The translations under genes were made by a program, and so were the position numbers. A DNA stretch of 64,000 nucleotides from Bdellovibrio sp. (GTDB lineage: Bacteria; Myxococcota; SpSt-1050), in NCBI GenBank assembly GCA_020725805.1, contig DYEF01000072.1:1-64000 (forward strand), written 5' to 3'. The notes under the pieces are model-generated. The model saw nothing but the letters and a program-made list of their open reading frames with translations. It had not been told where the DNA came from and made no database searches. Numbering within the stretch: the first letter of the stretch is position 1; each line of letters opens with the position of its first letter. This document shows positions 1 through 8,387 of the stretch, piece by piece.

Positions 1-107
1 CAAAAAATAACTTTTAATAATAGATGGGGTAGAAAACTGAAAAGTAGAAGTGTTTAAAAACAAGGCTTCACTCTTAATAGTTGGGGGAATTTTTTATCAA
101 GAGGTCT

Positions 108-137
108 CTGGGATACCCCATTTTCCATATATCCCAG
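108..137. other. Intergenic inverted repeat upstream of the first gene
   Basis: CTGGGATA at 108-115 and TATCCCAG at 130-137 form an 8-bp perfect inverted repeat with a 14-nt loop, in the 250-base leader before the first gene. No T-run follows, so it is a poor intrinsic terminator; it could be an operator or the end of an upstream transcript. Nothing else recognisable is seen in 1-250. Confidence 0.3.
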
Positions 138-250
138 TGCAACGCAAAAAGCTCAAAATATTCTGACAAATTGCTACTGAGTATTATTTTATTGAAAAGG
201 TAAGAACATTATTGTAGAATCACCTGCGTCTTTGACCGGGAGGTCTGTTT

Positions 251-2878
251 ATGAAGAAAATTTCAGTCGTTTTTTTTATTATGATTTTTGTACTTATTGC
301 CTGTAAGGATAATGAGATAATATATTCTGATGCCTCACAGGATGCGTCATTAACCGATACTATGTCTGATATAGGAGAGGACGTTGATATTACGTCCGAT
401 GTGATTGAGAAATCCTGCAAATTTGTTGATGACTGTAACCAGAGACAGGATTGCCGGGATTTCAAATGTGTTACTGCCGAGAAGTGCAGGTGTGAGAATA
501 TCGGTGATGATTTCTGCGGGTGTGCGTATAATAACGGTGAGGTCTGCAGGCCGTTTCACATCTGCTACAAACAGAGATGGATAAGAATATGTGAGACCGA
601 TATGGATTGCAGCGAGGATGCACAGTGCCTTGACGGACTCTGTCAGCCTTACAATTTCAGGATTGAGGTAAAATCCCCGTATCAGGACGGAGGCAAAAAG
701 GGGAATCTCAAGGCCGGATACGGTTTTTCCTATGTGGATGTGCCTGTGGGTGTCTCTATGGCGGGTTACGGTGCAAGAAAGGGTCCGAGGACTCCCTATA
801 ACAAGGAACTCGGAGGTACAACGGGATTCTGGGACAGGCCGACTGTCAAGGCGATTGCCTTTGATAACGGAGCCGAAAGAATTGTATATGTAAGAAACGG
901 TCTCGGCTGGTCACAGGATTATCTGATTTCGGGCATTGCAAAGGAACTTGAGAAGAGACTGGGCGAAAATTATATTGATAAGATTCTGATGAGTTCCTCG
1001 CACTCCCATTCCTATCCTGCGAGATTCTGGCATTTGCTACCGGATATGGGACTGGGCGTTCTGGGGCACGATAAATTCAATAAGGAGATATGGGAAAGGG
1101 TGGTAAAGTCCCACGCTGATGCAGTTGAGATGGCAGTTAAGAATTTGGTACCCGCCCGTATGGGTTATGTCCTCGATGACAATTTCGACCCGGATGATTA
1201 TATCACCCACAACAGGCGTTCCGAATCGATGCCTTATAAGGATTTCAGGAGCGCAGTAATAAAGATAGAGTATGACGGCGGAGAGAAAGACGGAAAGACT
1301 CTGGCTGTTATTATGCGTTACGGTTCTCACGGGACACATATGCAGGATACGCTTATGACCGGTGATGCACCTATTGCGGCGGAGATGATTTCGGAAGAGG
1401 TTCTGGGAGATAAGAACGGATATCATATTCCAGTGCTGTTTATGAACGGAAATGCGGGGAATACATCTCCGGCAGGGGAGAAGAACCCCGACGGGAAAGG
1501 CGTAAACAGAAAGGATATTCATCAGATTCAGGCAATCGGATATTTTGTCTCGAAGTATCTTCTCGAGAAGCTTCCGCTCGTTACCACCAGCAACAATATA
1601 GAGCTTGAGATGATAACCAGAAGGATCCCGTTTGCCCGTAAATATATCGGATACAGCGATAATGAGTTTTACAAGATTGAAAACGGCAAATCTGTCCCGT
1701 ATTATCTCGGTGCTTTCCAGTGCTGTGTCGATTATAAGGAAAGCGGATATAAAGACGGAGAACTTGGCTGCCTCCTCGAGACCACATTCCTGAATTACAA
1801 CAGACCTGTCTATCAGTTTACGAAGACAAGACTTGCGGCTGTCAATCTCGGGGGTCTTAATCTCGTCTCTGTAAACGGTGAACCGTCTGCACAGTACGGG
1901 GAATATGTTATCTCCGAACTGAAGAAGAAGGGTATGAAGGACGTCCTGACAGTCGGTTATTCGATGGACCATCATTTATATGTGCTGCTGAGGGATGAAT
2001 GGCTGCTCGGCGGCTATGAGTCAACAATGAGTATCTGGGGATTCAAGAACGGCGAATATATCGGCAGTCAGTCGATTGAACTTGCATCCCAGCTGTTAAC
2101 GCCTGAGAAGGAAGACAACTCCAATAATGTTAAACCTGAATGGTGGGAGGAGGACGAAACACCAATTACACCGGTTGCCGCAAAGGAAAAACCGGGATTT
2201 TTTGTAAATCCGGAGGCGAATGTGCCGAGAACGGGTATTGTCCTTGTGAAATGGCACGGAGGTCATCCGGGAGTGGATAATCCGGTAATATACCTGCAGA
2301 AGAAAAACGGAAATTCGTTTGAAGATGTCAAATATGCCGGCGGAATAGATTATACGGATTACCGTTTTCATATGATTGTCGAGTTTCTGGGCAATTACAA
2401 GGATAATGCGGACTGGCAGGCGAGATGGGAGGAGAAGGTCAGCTTCAGTTCAGGTATATATCGCTTCAGGGTTAAGGGAAATTATATCGATAACGGGAAG
2501 AATACGTCCTATGAGATATATTCTCAGGAATTCAGTTATAATCCCCTCACGAATCTTATGATAGAGGATATTAAGGTCTCGGGTGGCAATATCTCATTTG
2601 CGGTCAGTTATCCGAAGCCGCAGGACGGAGGTACAAGGCTGCATTCACTTTACACTGCCTACAACGAGCCTTACCCGCTTGAGTTCGACAAAAAGGTTAT
2701 TGTGCGGGTCAAGAAGGATAACGGGGCAGAGGAGGATCTGAATGTTACTCCTGTAAAGGGGACCTTCAGTAACAGAACGGCTTCCTATATTACGATTCCA
2801 TATAAAGGTAGCGGGAATTATGAAATTGTGGTAGAAGACAGTTATGGAAATAAAGGGAGCCTTAAAAGCGACCTGTAA
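251..2878 (+). CDS. Lipoprotein with neutral-ceramidase-like hydrolase domain
   Basis: The N-terminus is a lipoprotein signal with lipobox LIAC (Cys18). An Asp-rich linker (about residues 19-55) and a Cys-rich module (about 56-135) follow. The catalytic region resembles neutral/alkaline ceramidases (PF04734 type): GVSMAGYG near residue 167, SSSHSHS near 250 and GSHGTHM near 358 match the family's two zinc-ligand regions. GNAGNTSP near 400 matches the catalytic-Ser motif GNAGDVSP, with Asp changed to Asn. A beta-rich C-terminal segment follows. Known family members hydrolyse N-acyl-sphingosines; the substrate here may be any N-acyl lipid. The start is set by GGGAGGT seven bases upstream. It lies 20 nt before the next lipoprotein gene and probably shares an operon with it. 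It is likely held on the outer membrane. Confidence 0.8.
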   Translation: MKKISVVFFIMIFVLIACKDNEIIYSDASQDASLTDTMSDIGEDVDITSDVIEKSCKFVDDCNQRQDCRDFKCVTAEKCRCENIGDDFCGCAYNNGEVCRPFHICYKQRWIRICETDMDCSEDAQCLDGLCQPYNFRIEVKSPYQDGGKKGNLKAGYGFSYVDVPVGVSMAGYGARKGPRTPYNKELGGTTGFWDRPTVKAIAFDNGAERIVYVRNGLGWSQDYLISGIAKELEKRLGENYIDKILMSSSHSHSYPARFWHLLPDMGLGVLGHDKFNKEIWERVVKSHADAVEMAVKNLVPARMGYVLDDNFDPDDYITHNRRSESMPYKDFRSAVIKIEYDGGEKDGKTLAVIMRYGSHGTHMQDTLMTGDAPIAAEMISEEVLGDKNGYHIPVLFMNGNAGNTSPAGEKNPDGKGVNRKDIHQIQAIGYFVSKYLLEKLPLVTTSNNIELEMITRRIPFARKYIGYSDNEFYKIENGKSVPYYLGAFQCCVDYKESGYKDGELGCLLETTFLNYNRPVYQFTKTRLAAVNLGGLNLVSVNGEPSAQYGEYVISELKKKGMKDVLTVGYSMDHHLYVLLRDEWLLGGYESTMSIWGFKNGEYIGSQSIELASQLLTPEKEDNSNNVKPEWWEEDETPITPVAAKEKPGFFVNPEANVPRTGIVLVKWHGGHPGVDNPVIYLQKKNGNSFEDVKYAGGIDYTDYRFHMIVEFLGNYKDNADWQARWEEKVSFSSGIYRFRVKGNYIDNGKNTSYEIYSQEFSYNPLTNLMIEDIKVSGGNISFAVSYPKPQDGGTRLHSLYTAYNEPYPLEFDKKVIVRVKKDNGAEEDLNVTPVKGTFSNRTASYITIPYKGSGNYEIVVEDSYGNKGSLKSDL

Positions 2879-2898
2879 ACTTTAATCCGGAGGATATA

Positions 2899-5127
2899 AT
2901 GAAAAAAATCATCATTATCTCTATCTCTATCTTTGCATCTCTTATGTTCTTTTCTGCCTGTACGGAAGATAAGAAGATTGAGTATGCTGACGGCGGTGCG
3001 GATACTGCACAGACAGAGGATGTAACTGTTACAGAAGATACGGGCGGCGGGGACACAGATGTTACGGAGGATACAGGACCGGTCACTAAGAGGCTCTTCA
3101 AGTACCGGGCATTCTCCGGAGTCTCGATGGGGGCATCGGGCGCCGGAATGATAGGGCTCAAGCACGCAGATAAGTTCGATATTATCGGTGTAATCGGCGG
3201 ATACATTGACTGGGTATATCTCCTGAACTATATGGAAAAGTACCATATGGGCGGTTTCTGTCCGATTCAGCAGATACTGGATAATATCGCCGACATAAAC
3301 GACCCGAACAAGAACCCCAATATTTACTGTGGCAAGAAGCCCCCCATCAATCCTGTAGACAAAGTCTATCTCGAATGGGAGCAGGGTTTCAATCACTGGT
3401 ATTTCTTTGATTCTGGTGGTGCATTTGACCGCGATGAGTATATCCAGTTGTTTCAGGATCTCTCTATGGCACTGGGTAATCCTGGATATTATAATGAAGA
3501 TTCCCCGTATCTGCCGGCAGGTATATCTCCCGCAGAATATCTAAGCTGGATAAATTCTCCTGACAGATGCACAAAGCCGATAGTTATAGACAAGCCGCCA
3601 TATAATTGTCACGCAGAATATAATCCTGAATGTAAATATCCTCTTATATCCTTTTGTGACGGTGAAGAGCCGATCGATAAAAAAGATCCGAAGTATTATG
3701 AGGAGGCAGGCAAGTATGACCCATATTACCCAAGTCATAAAAAGCCTTTCGTTGTGGTAATGGCAGTGGATTACAATCAGAACGGATTAAGGGATTACGG
3801 AGAACCTGTTATTTTTAATTCTCACGAAAGATTTAGAGATACAGGACCAGATGGCTGTTTTGACGAAGATGAAGACGGAAACGGTGGTTGCTGTACAAAC
3901 GACAGAACGAAATGCAAATACGACAAGGCAAATAATCCCGACCCGAACAAGGATAACTACGATGTCTTAAATAACTTCAACGGGAAGGAGAAGAACGGAT
4001 TTTATGATGAAGGTGAGCCGTATGATGATTACGGACTGGACGGAGTCAGGGCGGACAGCAATAAGGGGATTCCGGCTGACTACGGGGAAAACAACGGGAA
4101 ATTCGACTATTCGCCGAATACAATGAATTTCTTTGCACACGACATGAGAATGCAGGTGTTGAAGATCGCAAGAGAGGATATAAATAAGCTTAAAAATCTG
4201 GATATATATATAGATGCCGGAATAAGGGATATATTTCTCTCAGCGGCAGATTCGATCGGGCCGATTGGGGCATTAAGGAATCTTGGACTTGATGCCCGGG
4301 TATATGATGATTTCTATGCAACTCCAAATGCCATCCTGCCAGGATTAACCGAGACTGAGTATATGGATAGTATTCCTCAGATTGATTTTTCCCGCAAGAA
4401 TTTTGGCAGATATGTTCTTGTCAGATATGGGAATCCGAATGCCACACAGAAGCAGATTCTCGACGGGGACGGTGCACACGTGGGTACCGCCTCGCAGGTT
4501 ATCAACAGATTTCTGACATTCCTTGCATTTACTTCGAAGAGATTCCCCAAATGGGATAAGAAGCCTGTGACCTCAGCACTTACAGGGCTGAATCAGAACA
4601 AATGGTTTTACAGCAAGTCTCTGGGTAGCTCACGGAGATATACAATAAGTCTGCCGCCGGGATATTACGATGAGGAGAACAAGGATAAGAGATATCCGGT
4701 TGTATATCTGATGCACGGATACGGAATGGAACCCGGGGATATGGGTGCCGCCGGAAGCATCTTTCAGACTTATATGGCTCAGGGTGCATTGCCTAAATTT
4801 ATTATTGTATATCCGGACGGAAAGTGCTGCTACCGCAATATGAAGACCGATGAGGTTGAGTGTGGCTGCACGGGTTCTCCCAATCACGGAATGCTGCTCT
4901 GTGTCGATAAGGATGGTAAGGAGAGAGATATCCCCGAGTCAGACCTTACGAGGGAGTGCAACAGAGGTTCATTCTATACCAATGCGGTCTCGAATGTCTG
5001 GGCTCAGAGCAGAAAGGATGCTGACAAATTTATCGGCAGATATGAAGATTCGCTGCTCGACCTGATAGAATATATCGACCAGACATACCGTACAAGGGCA
5101 CCTGAAGAGGTAGAAGAGAAGTACTGA
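2899..5127 (+). CDS. Lipoprotein with an apparently circularly permuted esterase-D-type hydrolase
   Basis: Lipobox FSAC is followed by an Asp/Thr/Gly-rich linker to about residue 63. The hydrolase parts are in inverted order. The nucleophile elbow GVSMG (Ser76) comes first, then a long insert, a probable acid in AGIRDIF (Asp444) and a probable His in GDGAH (His527). The segment that normally starts this fold (PF00756-like) comes last: strand RRYTISLPPGYY near 580, oxyanion region YLMHGYG near 603-609, and SFYTNA near 693. The final residues, EYIDQTYRTRAPEEVEEKY, are what usually directly precedes the Ser elbow. Residues about 290-410 carry Asp/Asn-rich calcium-loop-like segments such as DYNQNGLRDYGE. 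An RBS (GGAGG) supports the start. The next gene starts 4 nt after the stop, so no missing half lies downstream. The esterase call is firm for the motifs; permutation is inference. Confidence 0.75.
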   Translation: MKKIIIISISIFASLMFFSACTEDKKIEYADGGADTAQTEDVTVTEDTGGGDTDVTEDTGPVTKRLFKYRAFSGVSMGASGAGMIGLKHADKFDIIGVIGGYIDWVYLLNYMEKYHMGGFCPIQQILDNIADINDPNKNPNIYCGKKPPINPVDKVYLEWEQGFNHWYFFDSGGAFDRDEYIQLFQDLSMALGNPGYYNEDSPYLPAGISPAEYLSWINSPDRCTKPIVIDKPPYNCHAEYNPECKYPLISFCDGEEPIDKKDPKYYEEAGKYDPYYPSHKKPFVVVMAVDYNQNGLRDYGEPVIFNSHERFRDTGPDGCFDEDEDGNGGCCTNDRTKCKYDKANNPDPNKDNYDVLNNFNGKEKNGFYDEGEPYDDYGLDGVRADSNKGIPADYGENNGKFDYSPNTMNFFAHDMRMQVLKIAREDINKLKNLDIYIDAGIRDIFLSAADSIGPIGALRNLGLDARVYDDFYATPNAILPGLTETEYMDSIPQIDFSRKNFGRYVLVRYGNPNATQKQILDGDGAHVGTASQVINRFLTFLAFTSKRFPKWDKKPVTSALTGLNQNKWFYSKSLGSSRRYTISLPPGYYDEENKDKRYPVVYLMHGYGMEPGDMGAAGSIFQTYMAQGALPKFIIVYPDGKCCYRNMKTDEVECGCTGSPNHGMLLCVDKDGKERDIPESDLTRECNRGSFYTNAVSNVWAQSRKDADKFIGRYEDSLLDLIEYIDQTYRTRAPEEVEEKY

Positions 5128-5131
5128 GCCT

Positions 5132-6004
5132 ATGGAGTTCTTTTCCGAAATAAGAGACTCCATCGAACTTTTAGAAGAATTCAGAAAGGCCATTATAGAA
5201 TCCGATACAGTCCTTGAGGAGGTCATCTCGGGGATTCACAGGAGCAGGAGTGGCGGGTATAATACCGAATTTCTGGATTACAGAAGTTATGTTTACGGGG
5301 ATGACCTGAGATTTCTGGACTGGAAGGTCTTTCTGAAGAGCAACAGGTATTTTGTCAAAAGATTCGAGGATAACAAGAGAAATTCAGTATATCTCTACCT
5401 TGATAACTCATCATCTATGTTTCAGGGTAATAAATTTTTCAGGTCATTACTGGTTTTGCTATCTGTTGCGAATATCTTTCTGAGGATGAAGGATGATGTC
5501 TTTGTAGTGGTTTCGCAGGAGAGAATCAGAATAAAGGAATCAGGACAGAATCAGCTTATAAATATCATAGGCGAGATTTATCAGAACAGAAAAGAAAGCA
5601 GGGGCGATTTTCTCGGACTTTACAACCGGATGCCGGAAATTGCGGAAAAGAATTCAGTCATCTGTCTCTTTTCGGACCTCTTTTCGGACCCGGATATGGT
5701 CAGAAGTTCGGTCAGTACGATATCGGGCACAGGAATTTATCAGTTCATTTTCCATATCGTTACGAAAGAGGAAATGAATCCGTCAGGAAGAGGGCTTAAA
5801 CTCTTTACAGACCCGGATTCCGATGAGACCCTTCTGATTCAGTGTGATAATATATGGGATGAATACAGAAATGAGCTGCGGTTATATACCGGAGCACTGA
5901 ATGACCTGCTTGTTGCAACCGGAAGAGGGAAGTACATCCTGTGCTCTGATGATATCGGGCTCAGGGATATCCTTCTGAAATTTTTCGAAAAAGAGCGTGA
6001 CTGA
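5132..6004 (+). CDS. DUF58 domain protein (MoxR-system vWA-like)
   Basis: The 290-residue protein matches the DUF58 family: the GIHRSRSGG and YVYGDDLRFLDWK segments near residues 34-65, then a von Willebrand A-like fold beginning LYLDNSSSMF, a MIDAS-like DxSxS. It has no signal peptide or obvious membrane segment and is probably cytoplasmic. DUF58 proteins usually work with a MoxR AAA ATPase and Bat-type membrane proteins in envelope or metal-enzyme maturation. Here the BatA-like partner follows with a 1-nt TGATG overlap, implying translational coupling. No MoxR gene is in the window. The gene starts 4 nt after an esterase lipoprotein gene, so the four genes from 251 probably form one operon. 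Confidence 0.85.
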   Translation: MEFFSEIRDSIELLEEFRKAIIESDTVLEEVISGIHRSRSGGYNTEFLDYRSYVYGDDLRFLDWKVFLKSNRYFVKRFEDNKRNSVYLYLDNSSSMFQGNKFFRSLLVLLSVANIFLRMKDDVFVVVSQERIRIKESGQNQLINIIGEIYQNRKESRGDFLGLYNRMPEIAEKNSVICLFSDLFSDPDMVRSSVSTISGTGIYQFIFHIVTKEEMNPSGRGLKLFTDPDSDETLLIQCDNIWDEYRNELRLYTGALNDLLVATGRGKYILCSDDIGLRDILLKFFEKERD

Positions 6005-8010
6005 TGGGTTTTACGAACAGTACATTTCTGTATGCACTCATACTTGCCGTAGTCCCTGTTATTATACACCTCTTCGGGATAAAACGTCCATCAAGAGAGG
6101 TCTTTTCCCCCCTTCCGGTACTTTTGAGAATCAGAAAGAAGATTATCCGGAAGAAGAAGATACATTCACTGATTCTCCTTCTGCTCAGGATTCTGCTCGT
6201 TGCCGGTTCAGTTATGTTCTTTGCCGGATTGTTTGTCAGTTATCCTTCTGCCTCATCTGATTTTAGTGACGGGTGTCTGATACTGATTGATAATTCTCCC
6301 TCCGTAACAGTGAATGCCGATGGCAGGTCTGTCCTCAGCAGAATAATCTCATCGGTTACGGAATATGCCGCAAGAAAGAAGAATCAGTGCGTCAGTTATA
6401 CAGTGATTACACTCTCCGACAGAAAGAGGTTTGATGTTTTGTCTGATAATGTAAAGAGCGATATTTTGCGCGACAGGATATCGGCAGGGCCAAAGAGTGT
6501 GAATATCGAGAGGGATATACCCGAGGTACTTGCAACGGAGAAGGATAAGAGATATAGCAGTATTGTTCTCTTTTCGGATATGTATTCGCACTTCGTGAAA
6601 GAGATATCCGGCTCCCTCAGGATACTGAAGGACAACAATATAGAAATCGAAGAGATTGGTATGCCGGCAGTCTCAAATGCGTTTATTGAGCATATAAGGG
6701 TAGAGCGTTCACAGGAGCAGAGAATAAACCTGATTGTTACTGTGGAAAACGGGGGAGAGTCTGTCTTTTACGGGAGCATAAAGCTGTTCGAGAATGAATC
6801 ACTTCTCGACAAAACGACGGTCAGTCTGGCCCCGTCTGACAGGACAGAGGTATCTTTCGAGATACCGGACGGAAAAGAGAATATCAGGGAACGTTTTTTT
6901 GCCTTCAGAATTGAGGGAGATGACTTCGATTACGACAATACTGAATATTTCTATTACAGGGAGGGCGGTAAAGGGAAGATTCTTCTTGTAAACGGCGAAC
7001 CTTCTCCTGATGAGACGAAGAGTGAAATCTTCTTTCTGTCAAATGCACTTAAAAGCTATTTCGGTGAATCTGTCAGGATCTATTCGGTTCTGGAGGATAT
7101 GCTGCCGGAGACACCACAGTTGTATGATATAATTGCACTTGCAAATGTGAGCGGAATCGATGATATCAAGGCTGGTCTGCTTCTGTCCTATGTAAATGAG
7201 GGCGGAAAACTGTTCATATCACTCGGAAGCAGGATTAATATCAGGGAATATAACAATCTCGATTTTTTGCCTGCGGATATTCTGGGTCTAACGGAGGCAG
7301 ATAAGAATACGGGTATTGTTGCTGAGGATAGTCTCTTCTTCGAGTCTGTGCCTGACATTCTGCAGGGAATCAAAAGAGTAAAACTTAATAAGTTCTTTGA
7401 ATCAAAAGTGAGAAAGGATGCGAAAGTCATATTGAAAACCGCCGGCGGAATGCCGCTTTTGGTAAGCAGAGGTTACGGCAAGGGTCTGGTGATGCTCTAT
7501 ACTACATCTGTTGATATGGATATGAACGACTTTCCGATAAGGAAGAACTATCTTCCGTTCGTCTCTGTCTTGTTTGGCCGTATGCTTGAAGGTTCATCAG
7601 AGAGGAAGATTATTTATGCAAAGGGGAAAGAAGAGGTATCTGTAAGAGTGCAGGAGTGCAGAAACGGGAGTATAAATATTACGGGGAGAAAGTCTTCTGA
7701 AGTAAAGGTATTGTGCAAACAGGACCTCTCGCAGAGAATGATTATAAGTTTTACTGCCCCCTATGAAAACGGTTTTTACAAAATAACGGAAGATAATATC
7801 AATGCAATAATGATAGTCAATCCGGACAAGTCGGAATCCGTTCTTAAGAGAACCGATATCAGCGAAATAAAGAAGAATCTTAACAGGAATCAGAGCAGTA
7901 TTGTATCTCCCAATATCATCAGGGACGGGAAGATGAGTCTGGTCGAGTTTTTATTGCTGCTCTGTGCAGTCGTGCTTCTCTCTGAGATGTTTGTTATGAA
8001 CCGCAGATAG
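6004..8010 (+). CDS. BatA-like membrane protein with vWA and C-terminal TM segment
   Basis: The N-terminus has two hydrophobic segments split by the basic stretch KRPSREVFSPLPVLLRIRKK, the hallmark of the aerotolerance-regulator BatA N-terminal domain (PF07584). A vWA-like domain starts at LILIDNSPSVTV. A beta-rich region and a GATase-like fold follow (GKILLVNGEPSPDE; SYVNEGGKLFISLG), then a last TM helix (LVEFLLLLCAVVLLSEMFV). The architecture matches the long Bat/DUF4159-type membrane proteins that pair with DUF58 proteins. It overlaps the DUF58 stop codon by one base. It most likely sits in the inner membrane with its vWA domain exposed; the partner lipids or proteins cannot be read from sequence. 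Confidence 0.75.
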   Translation: MGFTNSTFLYALILAVVPVIIHLFGIKRPSREVFSPLPVLLRIRKKIIRKKKIHSLILLLLRILLVAGSVMFFAGLFVSYPSASSDFSDGCLILIDNSPSVTVNADGRSVLSRIISSVTEYAARKKNQCVSYTVITLSDRKRFDVLSDNVKSDILRDRISAGPKSVNIERDIPEVLATEKDKRYSSIVLFSDMYSHFVKEISGSLRILKDNNIEIEEIGMPAVSNAFIEHIRVERSQEQRINLIVTVENGGESVFYGSIKLFENESLLDKTTVSLAPSDRTEVSFEIPDGKENIRERFFAFRIEGDDFDYDNTEYFYYREGGKGKILLVNGEPSPDETKSEIFFLSNALKSYFGESVRIYSVLEDMLPETPQLYDIIALANVSGIDDIKAGLLLSYVNEGGKLFISLGSRINIREYNNLDFLPADILGLTEADKNTGIVAEDSLFFESVPDILQGIKRVKLNKFFESKVRKDAKVILKTAGGMPLLVSRGYGKGLVMLYTTSVDMDMNDFPIRKNYLPFVSVLFGRMLEGSSERKIIYAKGKEEVSVRVQECRNGSINITGRKSSEVKVLCKQDLSQRMIISFTAPYENGFYKITEDNINAIMIVNPDKSESVLKRTDISEIKKNLNRNQSSIVSPNIIRDGKMSLVEFLLLLCAVVLLSEMFVMNRR

Positions 8011-8019
8011 GCTGTTATA

Positions 8020-8287
8020 GTCCACAGTCCACGGTCCACAGACAACAGTTCTTAGAGCTGAAGGCTGAAGAGCTGAAGGCGATAGTACTATTAAGGTGGC
8101 TGAGTGGCTTTAGCGTATCGAAGCCACGGTAATATCAGGCGTTTCGATATGCTCGCTTTGCTCACTACTCAACGCCCTTGTGCTTGAAAGGTCGCTGAGT
8201 AACAAAATGTATCGAAGCGACAGACCACATAGGAAGTCCACAGTCCACAGTTATTTAGTGCTGAATAGCTGAAGGCGATAGTGCTGA
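8020..8287. repeat. Composite intergenic repeat: two flanking blocks around a hairpin triplet
   Basis: This fills most of the 377-base gap between genes. Block 1 (8020-8090) carries tandem GTCCACA units and then GAGCTGAAGGCGATAGT. Block 2 (8236-8287) repeats GTCCACAGTCCACAG and then TAGCTGAAGGCGATAGT in the same order and orientation. Between them lie three hairpins described separately. The two blocks read as a duplicated unit. No ORF, transposase or target-site duplication is visible. Confidence 0.7.
8096..8221. repeat. Three REP-like hairpins with shared core and different stems
   Basis: Three inverted-repeat units share the core TGAG...TATCGAA between variable stems. 8096-8127 has arms GTGGC/GCCAC. 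8138-8176 is in reverse orientation with arms GGCGT/ACGCC. 8191-8221 has arms GTCGC/GCGAC. The arms differ between copies but stay complementary, so pairing is what is conserved. They resemble dispersed GCTGAG-N-TCGAAGC palindromes seen in many bacterial genomes. Confidence 0.75.
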
Positions 8288-8387
8288 AATTTAATATTGC
8301 TCCACAGACCATATTCGACAGAAGGATTCTTGCGATAATTAAATAAAAATATTTACAAGTAGGTTAAGTATGTGTTAATCTTCTGTT

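Noticed and set aside
1037-1975. Long open frame on the minus strand inside the ceramidase-like gene
   Set aside because: It has no RBS, signal peptide or recognisable motif and lies fully antisense to a gene with clear family motifs.
2842-3396. Minus-strand open frame across the joint of the first two lipoprotein genes
   Set aside because: Its composition is that of antisense coding DNA and both overlapped genes are well supported.
8096-8221. Hairpin cluster as tRNA or CRISPR repeats
   Set aside because: No cloverleaf can be drawn and the units differ in stem sequence and orientation, without regular spacers.
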